Source of the DNA: Lindgomyces ingoldianus
Taxonomy: Eukaryota; Ascomycota; Dothideomycetes; Pleosporales; Lindgomycetaceae
NCBI RefSeq assembly: GCF_010093535.1
Contig: NW_022985175.1
Location: 1,090,942 to 1,154,941 of the forward strand
Direction: 5' to 3'
DNA: 64,000 bases
Shown: positions 22,970 through 33,899 of the stretch, in pieces
How positions within the stretch are numbered: position 1 is the stretch's first letter
How the letters are laid out: every line of letters starts with the position of its first letter
Notes under the pieces: generated by a model
What the model was told of the DNA's origin: nothing
The model's input: only the letters and a program-made list of their open reading frames with translations
Database searches by the model: none
Position numbers and translations under genes: made by a program

Positions 22970-23249
22970 TGTTAAATAGGCTTTAATAGCTAGCTGCTTA
23001 TAGTATAAGCACTTAAGTAGTAAAAGTAAGAGTAGTGTATAGTGTGCATAGTATATAAAGTAGGTAAAGTAAAAGCAACATGTTTTTAGTTCTATTACTC
23101 TTATCTTTTCTCTATATAGAGAAAAAGGGGGATATCTAGATATTTGCGCACAGAGGTTTACGCACAAGCATTATGTAACATAGATACGTGGTCCTGCTTG
23201 TGCGCGATCGCTTGTATCCAGACTGTGACGCTGCTGCTGCGTACAGACA
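22970..23249 (-). repeat. E3 5' LTR (CopY type, 280 bp)
   Basis: TG...CA ends. It matches the LTRs of E5 (27055-27337, 55067-55349) and the solo LTR at 36724 in reverse. CopY sequence of a different copy (E4) starts immediately after it. Confidence 0.9.
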
Positions 23250-23684
23250 TTTATATTATATAAATTTTTTTTTTCTTAGAGTAACTTTTAAAGTTTTAAA
23301 TATATAAGGTAATAGCTTTACATAATAAAGTCTTATTATAAAAATCTGTATATAAGGCAACATACTAGTCTTTTGCTTATATATAGTTATTATAAAAGTA
23401 GTTTAATAACTAACATTTTTTCTTATAGTAAATAAAGCACCTTTTTATTTGCATATAGTTGTCTCTAGATTATAGCTTAAACTTAGATAAAAAATTTCTA
23501 TGTTGTCTTTTTTTACGCAGAGAGAAGCTTTTTTCTTGTTATGTAAAGTTATATTAGTAGTCTATATAGTATACGTTAGGTAGTTTCTAAAGGTATTAGT
23601 TTACCTTTTAGTTTATAGTAACTTAAAGTAATGCCTATAAGTTACTAAATAAAGCTTTATATAAAAGCTTAATAGTAAACATAG
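23250..23684 (-). mobile_element. E4: fragment of a CopY element hosting E3
   Basis: This stretch aligns with E3 at 18160-18590 and, in reverse, with E5 at about 28985-29410 (gag/protease region). It stops abruptly at 23684, where unrelated sequence begins. Its continuation is not found in the window. Confidence 0.75.
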
Positions 23685-24345
23685 TGTCGCGTATACAAAG
23701 AGCCTTGGCTAGGGCTCGGAGCCTGGGACTAGGGCTTAGAGCCTGGGACGCAGCTTAGGATCTAGAGATATTATGTTCTAAAGCTTAGTGTATATAAGAA
23801 GAGCAATTAGCTCTCTTAGATAGCAGAGTTACTTTATCTAATCTTCTAAACAGCTACTGCTAGGCTATTTTATCCTCTATAGTTATAGGCCTAGCGCTTT
23901 AAGAACCTAGGATAATTCTCTCTATATAACTATAGCGCTAGTAAAAGCTATTTAGAAGCTCTTTTATCCTTATTACCTCTAAAGCCTATGTTATAGCTAA
24001 TTAAGATGCTCCTCTCCTAACAGGAGTGTACTAGCTTAAGGACTACGCAAGCTAGCCTCTCTAGTTTATCTAGCTCTAGTTCTATGCTCTTAGCAAAAAC
24101 CTATAGAATATAATTAATCTAGATAGACTATGTGATGGCAAGCACTGTCTCTACTACCGTATGGAGCTGGGGAAGCATGGCAGAGTAGGTCGGCTCTATT
24201 TCAGCTAAACTAGGATGGGGAGTGAAGGAGGCGAAGGGTTTTCGCGAGAGAAAAGCTTGCGCAGCGCCAAGGCGCTAGCGCGCTCGCTTAACCCTTAGCG
24301 AGATCATGTGACTAGCAGCGGAGCTTGACAAGCAGCACCGTCACA
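23685..24345. other. Unidentified 661-bp segment, possibly an LTR of an unknown family
   Basis: It begins TGTCGCGTA and ends CCGTCACA, so it has LTR-like TG...CA ends, but its flanks differ (CopY on the left, CopZ on the right) and no TSD is present. A 20-bp tandem pair lies at 23709-23748 (ctagggct..gagcctggga). The right third is GC-rich and un-mutated, the rest is RIP-mutated. On the reverse strand a broken reading frame runs through most of it; I do not recognise the product. It shares the 11-mer AGCGGAGCTTG (24317-24327) with the Helitron-like edge. Confidence 0.4.
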
Positions 24346-24756
24346 GAAGCAAGAATGGAAGCCCTGGAAGCATACTAAGGTTGCGCAATCGGGAACCAGC
24401 TTAAAGCATGTCCAAGCTGAGGGGGTGTGTCAGATATGCGCACCTACTGTCAAGACAGGAGGAACGCTTGACGAAAGCTGCTACATAGTACGAGCAATAA
24501 GCTCGAACAGTATGTTGCAGCAAATTGCAGCAAATTGCAGCATGTTACAGCATTTTGCAGCAAATTGCAGCATGTTGCAAGCTGGTCGCGCATGGGGCTA
24601 GTGCGCGAGGGACTCGGATCGGAAAAACAAAAGCCGAGCAACACGAGTAGAGCAGAAAAAAGGATCGATAAATATACAATCAATCATCATCTTATACATC
24701 ATTTCCAAACCCATCATTCATCTCAGGAAGCCTAGAAACAGTGCTTCAATCTAACA
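24346..24756 (+). mobile_element. CopZ 3' fragment with 3' LTR
   Basis: 24346-24427 matches the last codons and 3' untranslated end of CopZ pol (16046-16124), including the stop and the polypurine run. The LTR 24428-24756 follows, with 6 decamer units (24515-24574). The rest of the element is missing, and the left neighbour is the unidentified segment. E6 starts at 24757. Confidence 0.85.
24428..24756 (+). repeat. CopZ 3' LTR (329 bp, 6 decamers)
   Basis: Starts TGTCAGATATG and ends ATCTAACA. It is shorter than the 16125 copy mainly because three decamer units are absent. Confidence 0.9.
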
Positions 24757-24789
24757 CCTCTAGTTAGCACACAGATGCAATGTATGCCC

Positions 24790-26700
24790 CTCTTACATGT
24801 TGCTTAACATATTGTTGTGCAGCATCCTTGTCCTCTAGGTTAATTGTATAAAGGTGGCTTGCTTGTCCCTTCTAAGTAAGGACTACTGTGTTGTGCGTGA
24901 GTTTAATCCTTCTGCTGTTAAACTTAATAGGCTGCTTTTCTGCTAGGATAGCCTTGCCCTTTGTGTGGAACTTTACCTTTTACAGTTTCTTTTCTTCTCT
25001 TTGCGCAAAATCCTTTGTTATAATGCTTAAGGTGTTGTCTGTCTACAGGCTAGTAATACTAAAGGTGTGCTCTCCTTTATTAGTAATTAAGAGGCAGGGG
25101 TTGTATAAAGAGATGTGCATGCGCAGCTTTTCTTTATAGTAGTTATAGTATGTCTTAAACTAATACAGTCCTAATTTAGCAGCTCTATACAAGGGTTGTA
25201 CAACCTAGAGTATTGTATTTAGTAGAAAGCTTTAGCGCATCTTCTTTAGTAGCTTTGTGTACAGCGTGCGCATAAGCTTATCTGTTAATTAGATGTATGC
25301 TTGTGTAATATTACACAGTTTAAAGTGCATTCTATATGTAGCTCTTAGGCTTGCTTCTATAGCTAGAAGTAGTCTCTAGCTTATCCTCTAGATAGTTAGT
25401 AACTAGGTAAGGATTTCTCCCTTCTCTTTATCTAAGTAGCTAGTAAACACTAGGCAGGATTTCTTATACAGTTAGGTTGTTTTGCTTTTTACTTTTTATA
25501 TAAGGCAGAGGTTAAAAATCTAACCTTTATGCCTTATTAAGTTGTACGCTATAACTTTAAAAGTGCTGTTAGTAATTAGAGTGTCTATCTCTATATAGTC
25601 TAATTTCTTAAATAGTTCTTTAGGTGTAGTAATTACACTGTCTGTACAAAGCTTAATAGACAAGGCCTAATTATCCTTCTTCTGCTAGGTTAGGAATACC
25701 TAGTCTAGACTTTGTGCAGGTTTCCTTTGCCTTTTACTTCTCTTAGTATCTATATCCTCCTTTTGCACTAGTGCAGCATCGCTATCCTAAGGGGCTTAGT
25801 CTGTAGTAGGCTTTAGTTCTGCCTTTGTAACATTCTTATAAGGCTATTCTTTCTTCCTCTTCTTTAGAGGATCTCTTTATACAGGGATTAGTTTATTTAG
25901 GTTATCTGTTGCAGGTAAGTTGTCTTTCTCTTTTTCTTTATAGTATAGTTTAACCTGCGTACATTAGAGCTTTAGTAGGCTATTTTTTTTTAATAATAAT
26001 GTCTTTTCTTTTAATGCTCTTAATCTTATATAGGCTAGTTTAGCCTTTCTTCTCTCTCTATGCTATAATCTTTAAGCTAAGGGAAAGGTTAAGAACTTTA
26101 TGCGTTATAAGGCTATTATAAGTGTTAATTATATAATTAATGTTTACTTTTATATAGTTCTTTTAAAGTATTTTTATTACCTTTTATATAGCGCTTGCTT
26201 ATGTAATAATGTCTAGTAAAAGTAAAAAGTTTAGGTTAATTCTTAGGTATGCCCTAAAGACTAGCAGCGTGGGTACTAGACTGTGCAGGCTAGCTGTGTT
26301 GTTTAGAGCCTTAACTGCTATCTGCAGGATAGCCTTATTATCTGTACAGTTACCTAGCTTAGTCTTTAGAATGTTAAACGCTTGTTAAAGAGGTGTGTGC
26401 ACGCACTTAACTTTTCTAACTACTTAATATGCTTCTATAGGCATTTGCCTACATGTAGCTCTTATAATCTTTGCATAAGCTTAAAAATTCTCTAAAGCAA
26501 AGTTTATACTAGAGTTATACATAATGTAGTCTAAGGGTTCTTAATAGGTGTTAATCTAGCATTTGCATAGTGCATCCTAGGTATCTTGTGCAGACATAGA
26601 TTTTAGGAATATAGCAGCCTAAAATAATGTGTCTATATTAATAATATATAAAATATTTTTATTATTAATTTATATAACATTAATAACAACTTTATAGTTA
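24790..26700 (-). pseudogene. RIP-degraded copia pol of E6 (RNase H to integrase)
   Basis: Reverse-strand copia pol. The RT active site is Thr-Asp-Asn at 25034-25042 (a TDD form before mutation). Integrase remnants lie around 26000-26700. This copy is somewhat less mutated than E8 over the same region: it keeps codons that are TAA/TAG or Asn in E8. The 83-codon frame at 24888-25139 on the plus strand is antisense to RT and not a gene. Confidence 0.72.
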
Positions 26701-27054
26701 AAGTAAGTGTTATCTTTAATTATAAACTTAAATCTTTATAAAGCCTAGTTATATAATTAGTAAAAGTAGTAAAACTTCTTAATCTCTTCTAGCACTACAG
26801 CATTAATGTTATAGCTAGCGCTAGTTAGCATCTTTTAAAGTCTTTTTATATAGGGGTGTTTAAATTAGCAGTAGAAGCAGTAAAGTTCTAATTTAGTAAA
26901 AAAAGATATAAATTCTTCCTTACTAATATTAAAAAAAAAGTGTTCTTATTTTTATATAATAAGTATAGTAGTTTTGTTTTTATGTATAATAATATTTAAA
27001 ATGTTGTTAAAGTATGCCCTAAGTTAATTAGCATCTGCTAGTAATAGCAGGAAT

Positions 27055-27337
27055 TGTCTGTACGCAGCAGCAGCGTCACGATCTGGATACAAGCGATCGC
27101 GCACGAGCAGGACCACATATCTATGTCACATGATGCTTGTGCGCGAACCTCTGTGCGCGAACATCTAGATATCCCCCCTCTTTTCCTCTGTACAGAGGAA
27201 AGATAAGAGCAATAGAACTAGAAACATGTTGCCCTTACTTTACCTACCTTGTACGCTGTGCACACTGTACACTACTCTTACTCTTGCTACTTAAGTGCTT
27301 ATACTATAAGCAGCTAGGTATTAGAGCCTATTTAACA
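27055..27337 (+). repeat. E5 5' LTR (CopY type)
   Basis: Starts TGTCTGTACGC and ends TTTAACA. It is followed by the conserved 13-mer at 27338-27350. The first half is GC-rich, with an inverted repeat formed by GCGCGAAC-type arms near 27141-27165. Confidence 0.92.
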
Positions 27338-29799
27338 CTAATTAGTAGTTACTTTAATTAACTGTAAATTAGCAAAAGTAATAACAAAGTACCTACACTT
27401 TATAAAGTACTTTATTTTATTACTTATTCTTTAGAAAGAGTAATAACAGAGCACCTACACTCTACAAGGTACTTTGTTTAGTTACCTATCCCTTAGGATA
27501 GCAGATTAATCCTTTACATTATATAGCAAGCTCTGCTACTGTATAAAGTAAGAAGGAGATAGTGTAAGACGCACACTAAAGCTACTAAAGCTGCATAACC
27601 TAGTAGCTAGATAATAGCAGATTAATCCTTTACATTATACAGCAAGCTCTGCTACTGTACAAAGTAAAGAGGAGATAGTGTAAGGCGCACACTAAAGCTA
27701 TTAAAGCTGCACAACTTAGCAGCTAGACAACAGCAGTACCTGCGCGATTTACTAGAAAAGCAATTAACTATACTATTATAATAAAATTCTACTAGCAACT
27801 AACAACTCTGTGTAATAATAAGAAGAATAAGGAATAATTTCTATTATATAAATAACTTATAAAGGACATAGAGATATTAGAGGCAACACTATAAAACAAG
27901 ACTAGCCTAGAGTACTAGAATAATAAGATTAATATATTAAAGGCTTTAATAAGCTTATAAACTTAATTATATATAAGTTATATAATTACTAATTTACACA
28001 TAATAACTTAAAAGAGCGCTACTTTTTTAAGTTTATACATAAAAGATTTTAAAAAATAAACACTATAAGACTTCTTAGCACTTAGCTGCGCGTTTAAAAA
28101 GAAGCTTATATAAGTGCTAGAAAATAAAGAAATTACACTATAGCTAGGCACTAAAGGTACCTAAGCCTAGAAGCTATATAATATAGCATAAAAAAAAGTA
28201 ATTACACTAGAAAGGCTTTATATATAACCTCTATTACTATATAAAGCTTTACATAGAAGTAGACTAAATATAATACTGCTATTAACACTAAACATACTAG
28301 CATTGCCTACTCTTACACTTTAGCTAGCACTACACTAATTACTGTACAAACAATACATGCTACTCTACCTAACGCCTGCTCTACACCCTTAATTATACAC
28401 ACTACTGCCTACAGTAGTGTATGCACTACTAATACCACCTGCACAATCTATACTACATTACAACCTGTATAAACTTTTACTTTAAAGGGAAACTACTAAA
28501 GAAAAACTTTTAGTAAATAAAATTATATAATTTTAAAAAGTATAAAAAAAATAATAACTATATAAGTTAACTATATAATATTCTTATAAATAAAATAAGA
28601 ATCTTTATTAATTTATGTTAATAGCTAGATATTTAGAAAACCTAGTACATAGACATCTTTCTAAATATCCTAGAAAGTTATGTAAATATATACTATATGT
28701 ATAACATAGGCTTTAGACATAACTAAAAGCATTTATATAACACCTTAAGTAGTTACTTTAACACTAATGTAAACTATAGCTAGTACTAGATAGACTAGAC
28801 AATAATAACTTTTACATAATGCTAATAAAAAAAACTTTAATAAGAGTTTACATAAAGTTTTTAAAGTAATAATTAATAAGCTTATACTTATATAAAGAGC
28901 ACTAAAAACAGAATTTTAAAGAAATGTTCTACTGCACACTGCTGTTGTATAAGCCTATTAAGAATAACTAAAACTAAAACATGCTATGTTTACTATTAAG
29001 CCCTTATATAAAGCCTTATTTAGCAACTTATAAGCATTACTTTAAGTTACTATAGACTAAAGAGTAAACTAATACCTCTAGAAACTGCCTAATGCATACT
29101 ACACAGACTGCTAATATAACTCTGCATAATAAAAAAAAAGCTTCCCTCTACGCAGAAAAAGATAACATAAAAGATCTCTATCTAGGTTTAGGCTATAATC
29201 TAGAGATAACTGCATATAGATAAAGAAGTGCTTTGTCTACTATAAAGAAGGATGTTAGTTATTAAACTACCCTTATAATAACTATACGCAAGCAAAGAAC
29301 TAGTATGTTGCCTTACATAAAAATTTTTATAATAAGACTTTATTATATAAAGCTATTACTTTATACATCTAAAACTTTAAAGGTTACCTTAAGAAAGAAA
29401 ATAATTTACATAATGTAAAAAAAATAAAATAAAAAAGTAAAGATGCTAAAAAAGCTGTTAACTACTTTACCTTTACTGCCTATCTACACTATGTAACAGG
29501 AGAGGACATCTACAGCATTAAACCTAAGGAGTATGCTAAGCAGTTTATCCTTAATAACTAATACTATATAGTATACTAAGGCAAACTATAAGACATAGGT
29601 GCAGTAAAGATCTCTACTATTAGCAAGTTTTAACTTAAGGCGTACGTATAAAAGAACTTATATATAAAAATTAATTAGACACCTAGCTAAATAGATATTA
29701 GCTTTAAAGGCTAGACACTAAAAAAATTAATTAGTACTATATAAATCTAGAACTTAATTAGTCTAGTTATATACTATATTTTAGAGACTCTAACACTAT

Positions 29800-31442
29800 T
29801 TCTACTATTACTAGCAGATGCTAACTAACTTAGAGCATACTTTAATAACATTTTAAATATTATTATATGTAAAAACAAAACTACTATTTTTATTATATAA
29901 AAATAAAGACACTTTTTTTTTAATGTTAGTAAGGAAAAATCTATATTCTTTTTTACTAAATTAGAACTCTACTGCCTCTACTGCTAATTTAGACACCCCT
30001 GCATAAAAAAACTCTAAAAGATGCTAACTAGCGCTAGCTACAATATTAATACTGTAGTGCTAGAAGAGATTAAAAAGTTCTACTACCTCTGCTAATTATA
30101 TAACTAAGCTTTATAAAGATTTAAGTTTATAATTAAAAATAACACTTACTTTAACTATAAAGTTATTATTAATGTTATATAAATTAATAATAAAGATGTT
30201 CTATATATTATTAATATAGACATATTATTTTAGGCTGCTATATTCCTAAAATCTATGTCTGCACAAGATACCTAAGATGCACTATGCAAATGCTAAATTA
30301 ACACTTATTAAGAACCCTTAGACTATATTATGTATAACCTTAGTATAAACTTTACTTTAGAGAATTTTTAAGCTTATGCAAAGATTATAGAAGCTACATA
30401 TAAGCAGATGCCTATAGAAGCATATTAGGTAGTTAGAAAGGTTAAGCGCGCACATACACCTCTCTAATAAGTGTTTAACATCCTAAAGACTAAGCTAGGT
30501 AACTGTACAGATAATAAGGCTATCCTATAGATAGCAGTTAAGGCTCTAAACAACATAGCTAGCCTACACAGTCTAGTACCCACGCTGCTAGTCTTTAAAG
30601 CATACTTAAGAATTAACTTAGACTTTCTACTATTACTAAACATTATTACATAAGTAAGCGTAGTATAAAGAGTAATAAAAATACTTTAAAAAGACTATGT
30701 AAAAGTAAACATTAATTATATAATTAACACTTATAATAGCTTTCTAACATATAAAGTTCTTAACTTTCCCCTTAGCTTAGAGATTATAGCATAAAGAGAG
30801 AAAGAAGGCTAGACTAGCTTATACAAAATTAAGAGCATTAAAAAGAGAAATGTTATTATTAAGAAAAGAAAATAGCCTACTAAAGCTCTAATGTACGCAG
30901 GTTAAACTATACTATAAAGAAAAGAAAGAAGACAACCTACCTGTAATAGATAACCTAGATAAACTAATCCCTATATAAAGAGATCTTCTAAAGAAAAGAA
31001 AGAGAAGACAGCTCTATAAAAATGTTATAGAGGCAGAACTAAAGCCTACTACAGACTAAGCCCCTTAGAATAGCAATGCTGCACTAGTGCAAAAGGAAAA
31101 TATAGATACTAGAAGAAGTAAAAGGCAAAGAAAACCTGCATAAAGTCTAGACTAAGTATTTCTAACCTAAAAGAAGAAAGATAATTAGGCCTTATTTATT
31201 AAGCTTTATATAAATAGTGTAATTACTACACCTAGAGAACTATTTAAGAAATTAGACTACATAAAGATAGACATCTTAATTACTAATAGCACTTTTAAGG
31301 TTATAGCGTATAACTTAATAAGGTATAAAGGTTAGATTTTTAACCTTTACTTTATATAAAAAGTAAAAGGTAAAACAACTTAACTATATAAAAAATCCTG
31401 CCTAGTGTTTACTAGCTACTTAAATAAAAAAAAGAAAGAAAT
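29800..31442 (+). pseudogene. E5 integrase region, RIP-degraded, 5' part of split pol
   Basis: Copia integrase remnants around 30090-30700 align with E9 at 50190-50900. A run of lysine/acidic codons near 30830-31100 corresponds to the linker before RT. Pol is then split by E7 at 31442. It continues at 46334-47344, where the RT active site is Ile-Asp-Asn at 46709-46717. After E9 it resumes at 53541 and runs to about 53930 (RNase H tail). Confidence 0.7.
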
Positions 31443-31655
31443 TGTCCGAATAGCAGTATTTAGATACGCGGTTGGGCGTCACGTGACATAGTCTTGTGTC
31501 ACGGTTGTACGCACAGACAGATAAAATACCCTTTCCTTCGCACAGACTTAGAAAAACAAGAATCAACACCAGTTACCTGCAACCCCCCCACCGCGCAATG
31601 TGTACACCGTGCAAACCTCTTTGCTTTACATAGCTAGCATAGAGTCTATTTAACA
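31443..31655 (+). repeat. E7 5' LTR (type X1, 213 bp)
   Basis: Starts TGTCCGAATAG and ends TTTAACA. The first two thirds are hardly mutated, and the last part shows RIP changes. Confidence 0.92.
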
Positions 31656-31907
31656 CTAATTAGTAGTTTAAATGCTATAAGATAGAAAGCTCTTCTTATA
31701 CCTTTCTATTTAAAAGATTATGTATAAAAGAAATTCTTTCTCTTACTAATTTAACTACAAATTAGTAAGAGTTAAGATAAAGTCTAATTTATATGCAAGT
31801 AGCTGTAAATCTCTATTTAGTTACCTAATAAAGAGTAGGAAACCTGTCTATATAATACTGTTTAGAGGTATTATACAAATAGTAGTGCTTGTTTAACGCT
31901 AGGAGGT

Positions 31908-32228
31908 TGTCAGATTGTAGCACTGTTTCTGGGCTTCCTGAGATGAATGATGGGGTTGGATATGATGTATGGGATGATTGATTGATTGTGTTGATCTATC
32001 GATCCTTTTTCTGCTCTACTCGTGTTGCTCGGCTTTTGTTTTTCCGATCCGAGTCCCTCGCGCACTAGCCCTATGCGCGACCAGCTTGCAACATGCTGCA
32101 AAATGCTGCAAAATGCTGCAAAATGCAGCAATTTGCAGCAACATACTGTTCGAGCTTATTGCTCGTACTATGTAGCAGCTTTCGTCAAACGTTCCTCCTG
32201 TCTTGACAGTAGGTGCGCATATCTAACA
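31908..32228 (-). repeat. CopZ solo LTR (321 bp, 5 decamers)
   Basis: TSD GAGGT at 31903-31907 and 32229-32233. The empty site is seen in E1 near 281-290 (ctaggaggtctg). The decamer array lies at 32092-32141. Short frames here arise from the LTR itself. Confidence 0.95.
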
Positions 32229-33106
32229 GAGGTCTGTTTTATCTTTTTGCATAAGGCTGTTTAGAGGCAGCGTACAACAAGAAGTAAGACAGCGCGCGAC
32301 AACGCATAATTAACTACTATAGAGCAACAAGTGACGCTAGCTCTATCTATAACCAGCTAACATAACGTATTAACATATAACTAATATATACCTCTTATAG
32401 GCATCTTAGCAAAGACCTTAGCAGAGTAGATAAACATTAAAGATTAAGTAAATAAAATTAAACTATTAGATAACACACTTAAGAAAAAGCTTAATTTATA
32501 CGCAGCTAACTTAATTATAAAGCTCTGCGCGTTAAGCGCAACAGACATATGTACGCTTAAGAACTTTTAAAATAACTTTGTAGAGTAGAAGCTTATACAC
32601 TTTAAAAATCTTAGCTAACTATTTCTATAAAAACTAATTACTACCTTACAGAATAAAAGCATTAGTTTTAAAAAGAACAAAATAAAAGCTATTATGCTAT
32701 ATAAACTTATAAAAAAAGAACACGCTTTTACTATTTTATTAGACTATTATACTAAACTATTACTACTAGCATTAGTTCTAACGCAATAGAGGATGTCTCT
32801 GTATAAATTACCTATAGACCTAATACTTTCTCTGTAATTAGTACAACTACCTTGTAATAGCTTACTGTACAAGAGCACAACTAGGCAGCTACATATTCCT
32901 GTAGCTACAGCCCTGCATGAGATTCCCTAAAGCTTGTACCTACTGTATATAATTTAATTACTGTACAATTTATACTAACTTCTACCTACACAAGATATTA
33001 CAGCAGAGAACCTTACGCCTAAGAAGGCTGTACAATTCTAGAAGGCATAAAGAAAAAAGAACAACTATATAAAGCAACTATATAATATTTTAGCTAATAA
33101 GGCTAT

Positions 33107-33372
33107 TGTTAAATGGACTCTCTGCTAGCTAGCACTTAGTGTCAGCAAATGCGTACAAGACAGAGAGGTTTGCACGGTGTAAACATTGCACAGGGGTGTT
33201 AGGTAACTAGTGTTAATTGCTTCTTGTTTTTCCTCTATACAGAGGAAAAGGGGGATATCTAGATGTTCGCGCACAGAGGTTCGCGCACAAGCATCATGTG
33301 ACATAGATACGTGATCCTGCTCGTGCGTGATCGCTTGTATCTAGGCCGCGACGCTGCTGCTGTGTACAGACA
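33107..33372 (-). repeat. E8 LTR (CopXY type), 3' LTR in element sense
   Basis: In element sense the first half resembles the CopY LTR and the second half the X2 LTR. TG...CA ends. Confidence 0.92.
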
Positions 33373-33899
33373 CTAGCAACTTTTCTTTTTATCTAAAGAG
33401 TTACCTTCTGTACACGTTACCTCCCTTCTATCTGTGTAGGTCTATCTAATTATGTTCTACTTTTACTTTACCTTATTTGTTAGGACTTGCCTTAGTAATG
33501 CTGTGCGTTAGAATAAGCTAGTTACGCTATGTAAATAGCTTTTCTCTTCTTTATCCTTTACTTTCTAAGCTCTGCTGTACAATCCCCTAGCTCTTTTCTC
33601 TTTTTGTACAGTGCTAACAGTAACAGATCCTTATAATAAGAAAGATAAGTGCATATAATACAAAAAAAACAAAAAAAATAGGCCTTATATAAAGGCGTTG
33701 TTAGTCTAGTTAGTCTAAGGCATTTTTGCGCACAGGATCTAGCTAGTCCACAGATGCTTCTATCTAGACAGAGAGGCAGTTAGTTAGGACTAATAATTAA
33801 AAAGCCTAGTTTAGTGTTTTCTTTATACATATATTTACTAAGTTGTTTTTACTATTAATTTACTTTATTTTAGTAATTTCTCTTTTCTTATATAATTTA

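Larger units (their letters stand above)
5892..23249 (-). mobile_element. E3: CopY copia element, host of E1, E2, Helitron-like and TRIM insertions
   Basis: The CopY pieces are 5892-6001, 17814-19786, 21969-21977 and 22533-23249. Joined, they are collinear with E6 (27000-27054 then 55350-59757) in the same orientation. The right end is its 5' LTR (22970-23249). The 3' half lies left of the window, because E1 is inserted at 5891. Only the gag/protease half and the leader are visible here. It is itself inserted in another CopY copy, E4, whose sequence resumes at 23250. Confidence 0.8.

Noticed and set aside
24888..25139. 83-codon plus-strand frame in E6
   Set aside because: It is antisense to the RT region and broken in the homologous E8 sequence; a by-product of mutation.
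27137..27361. 74-codon frame across the E5 5' LTR end
   Set aside because: It translates LTR sequence; a related reverse frame at 22955-23167 is the same LTR in E3.
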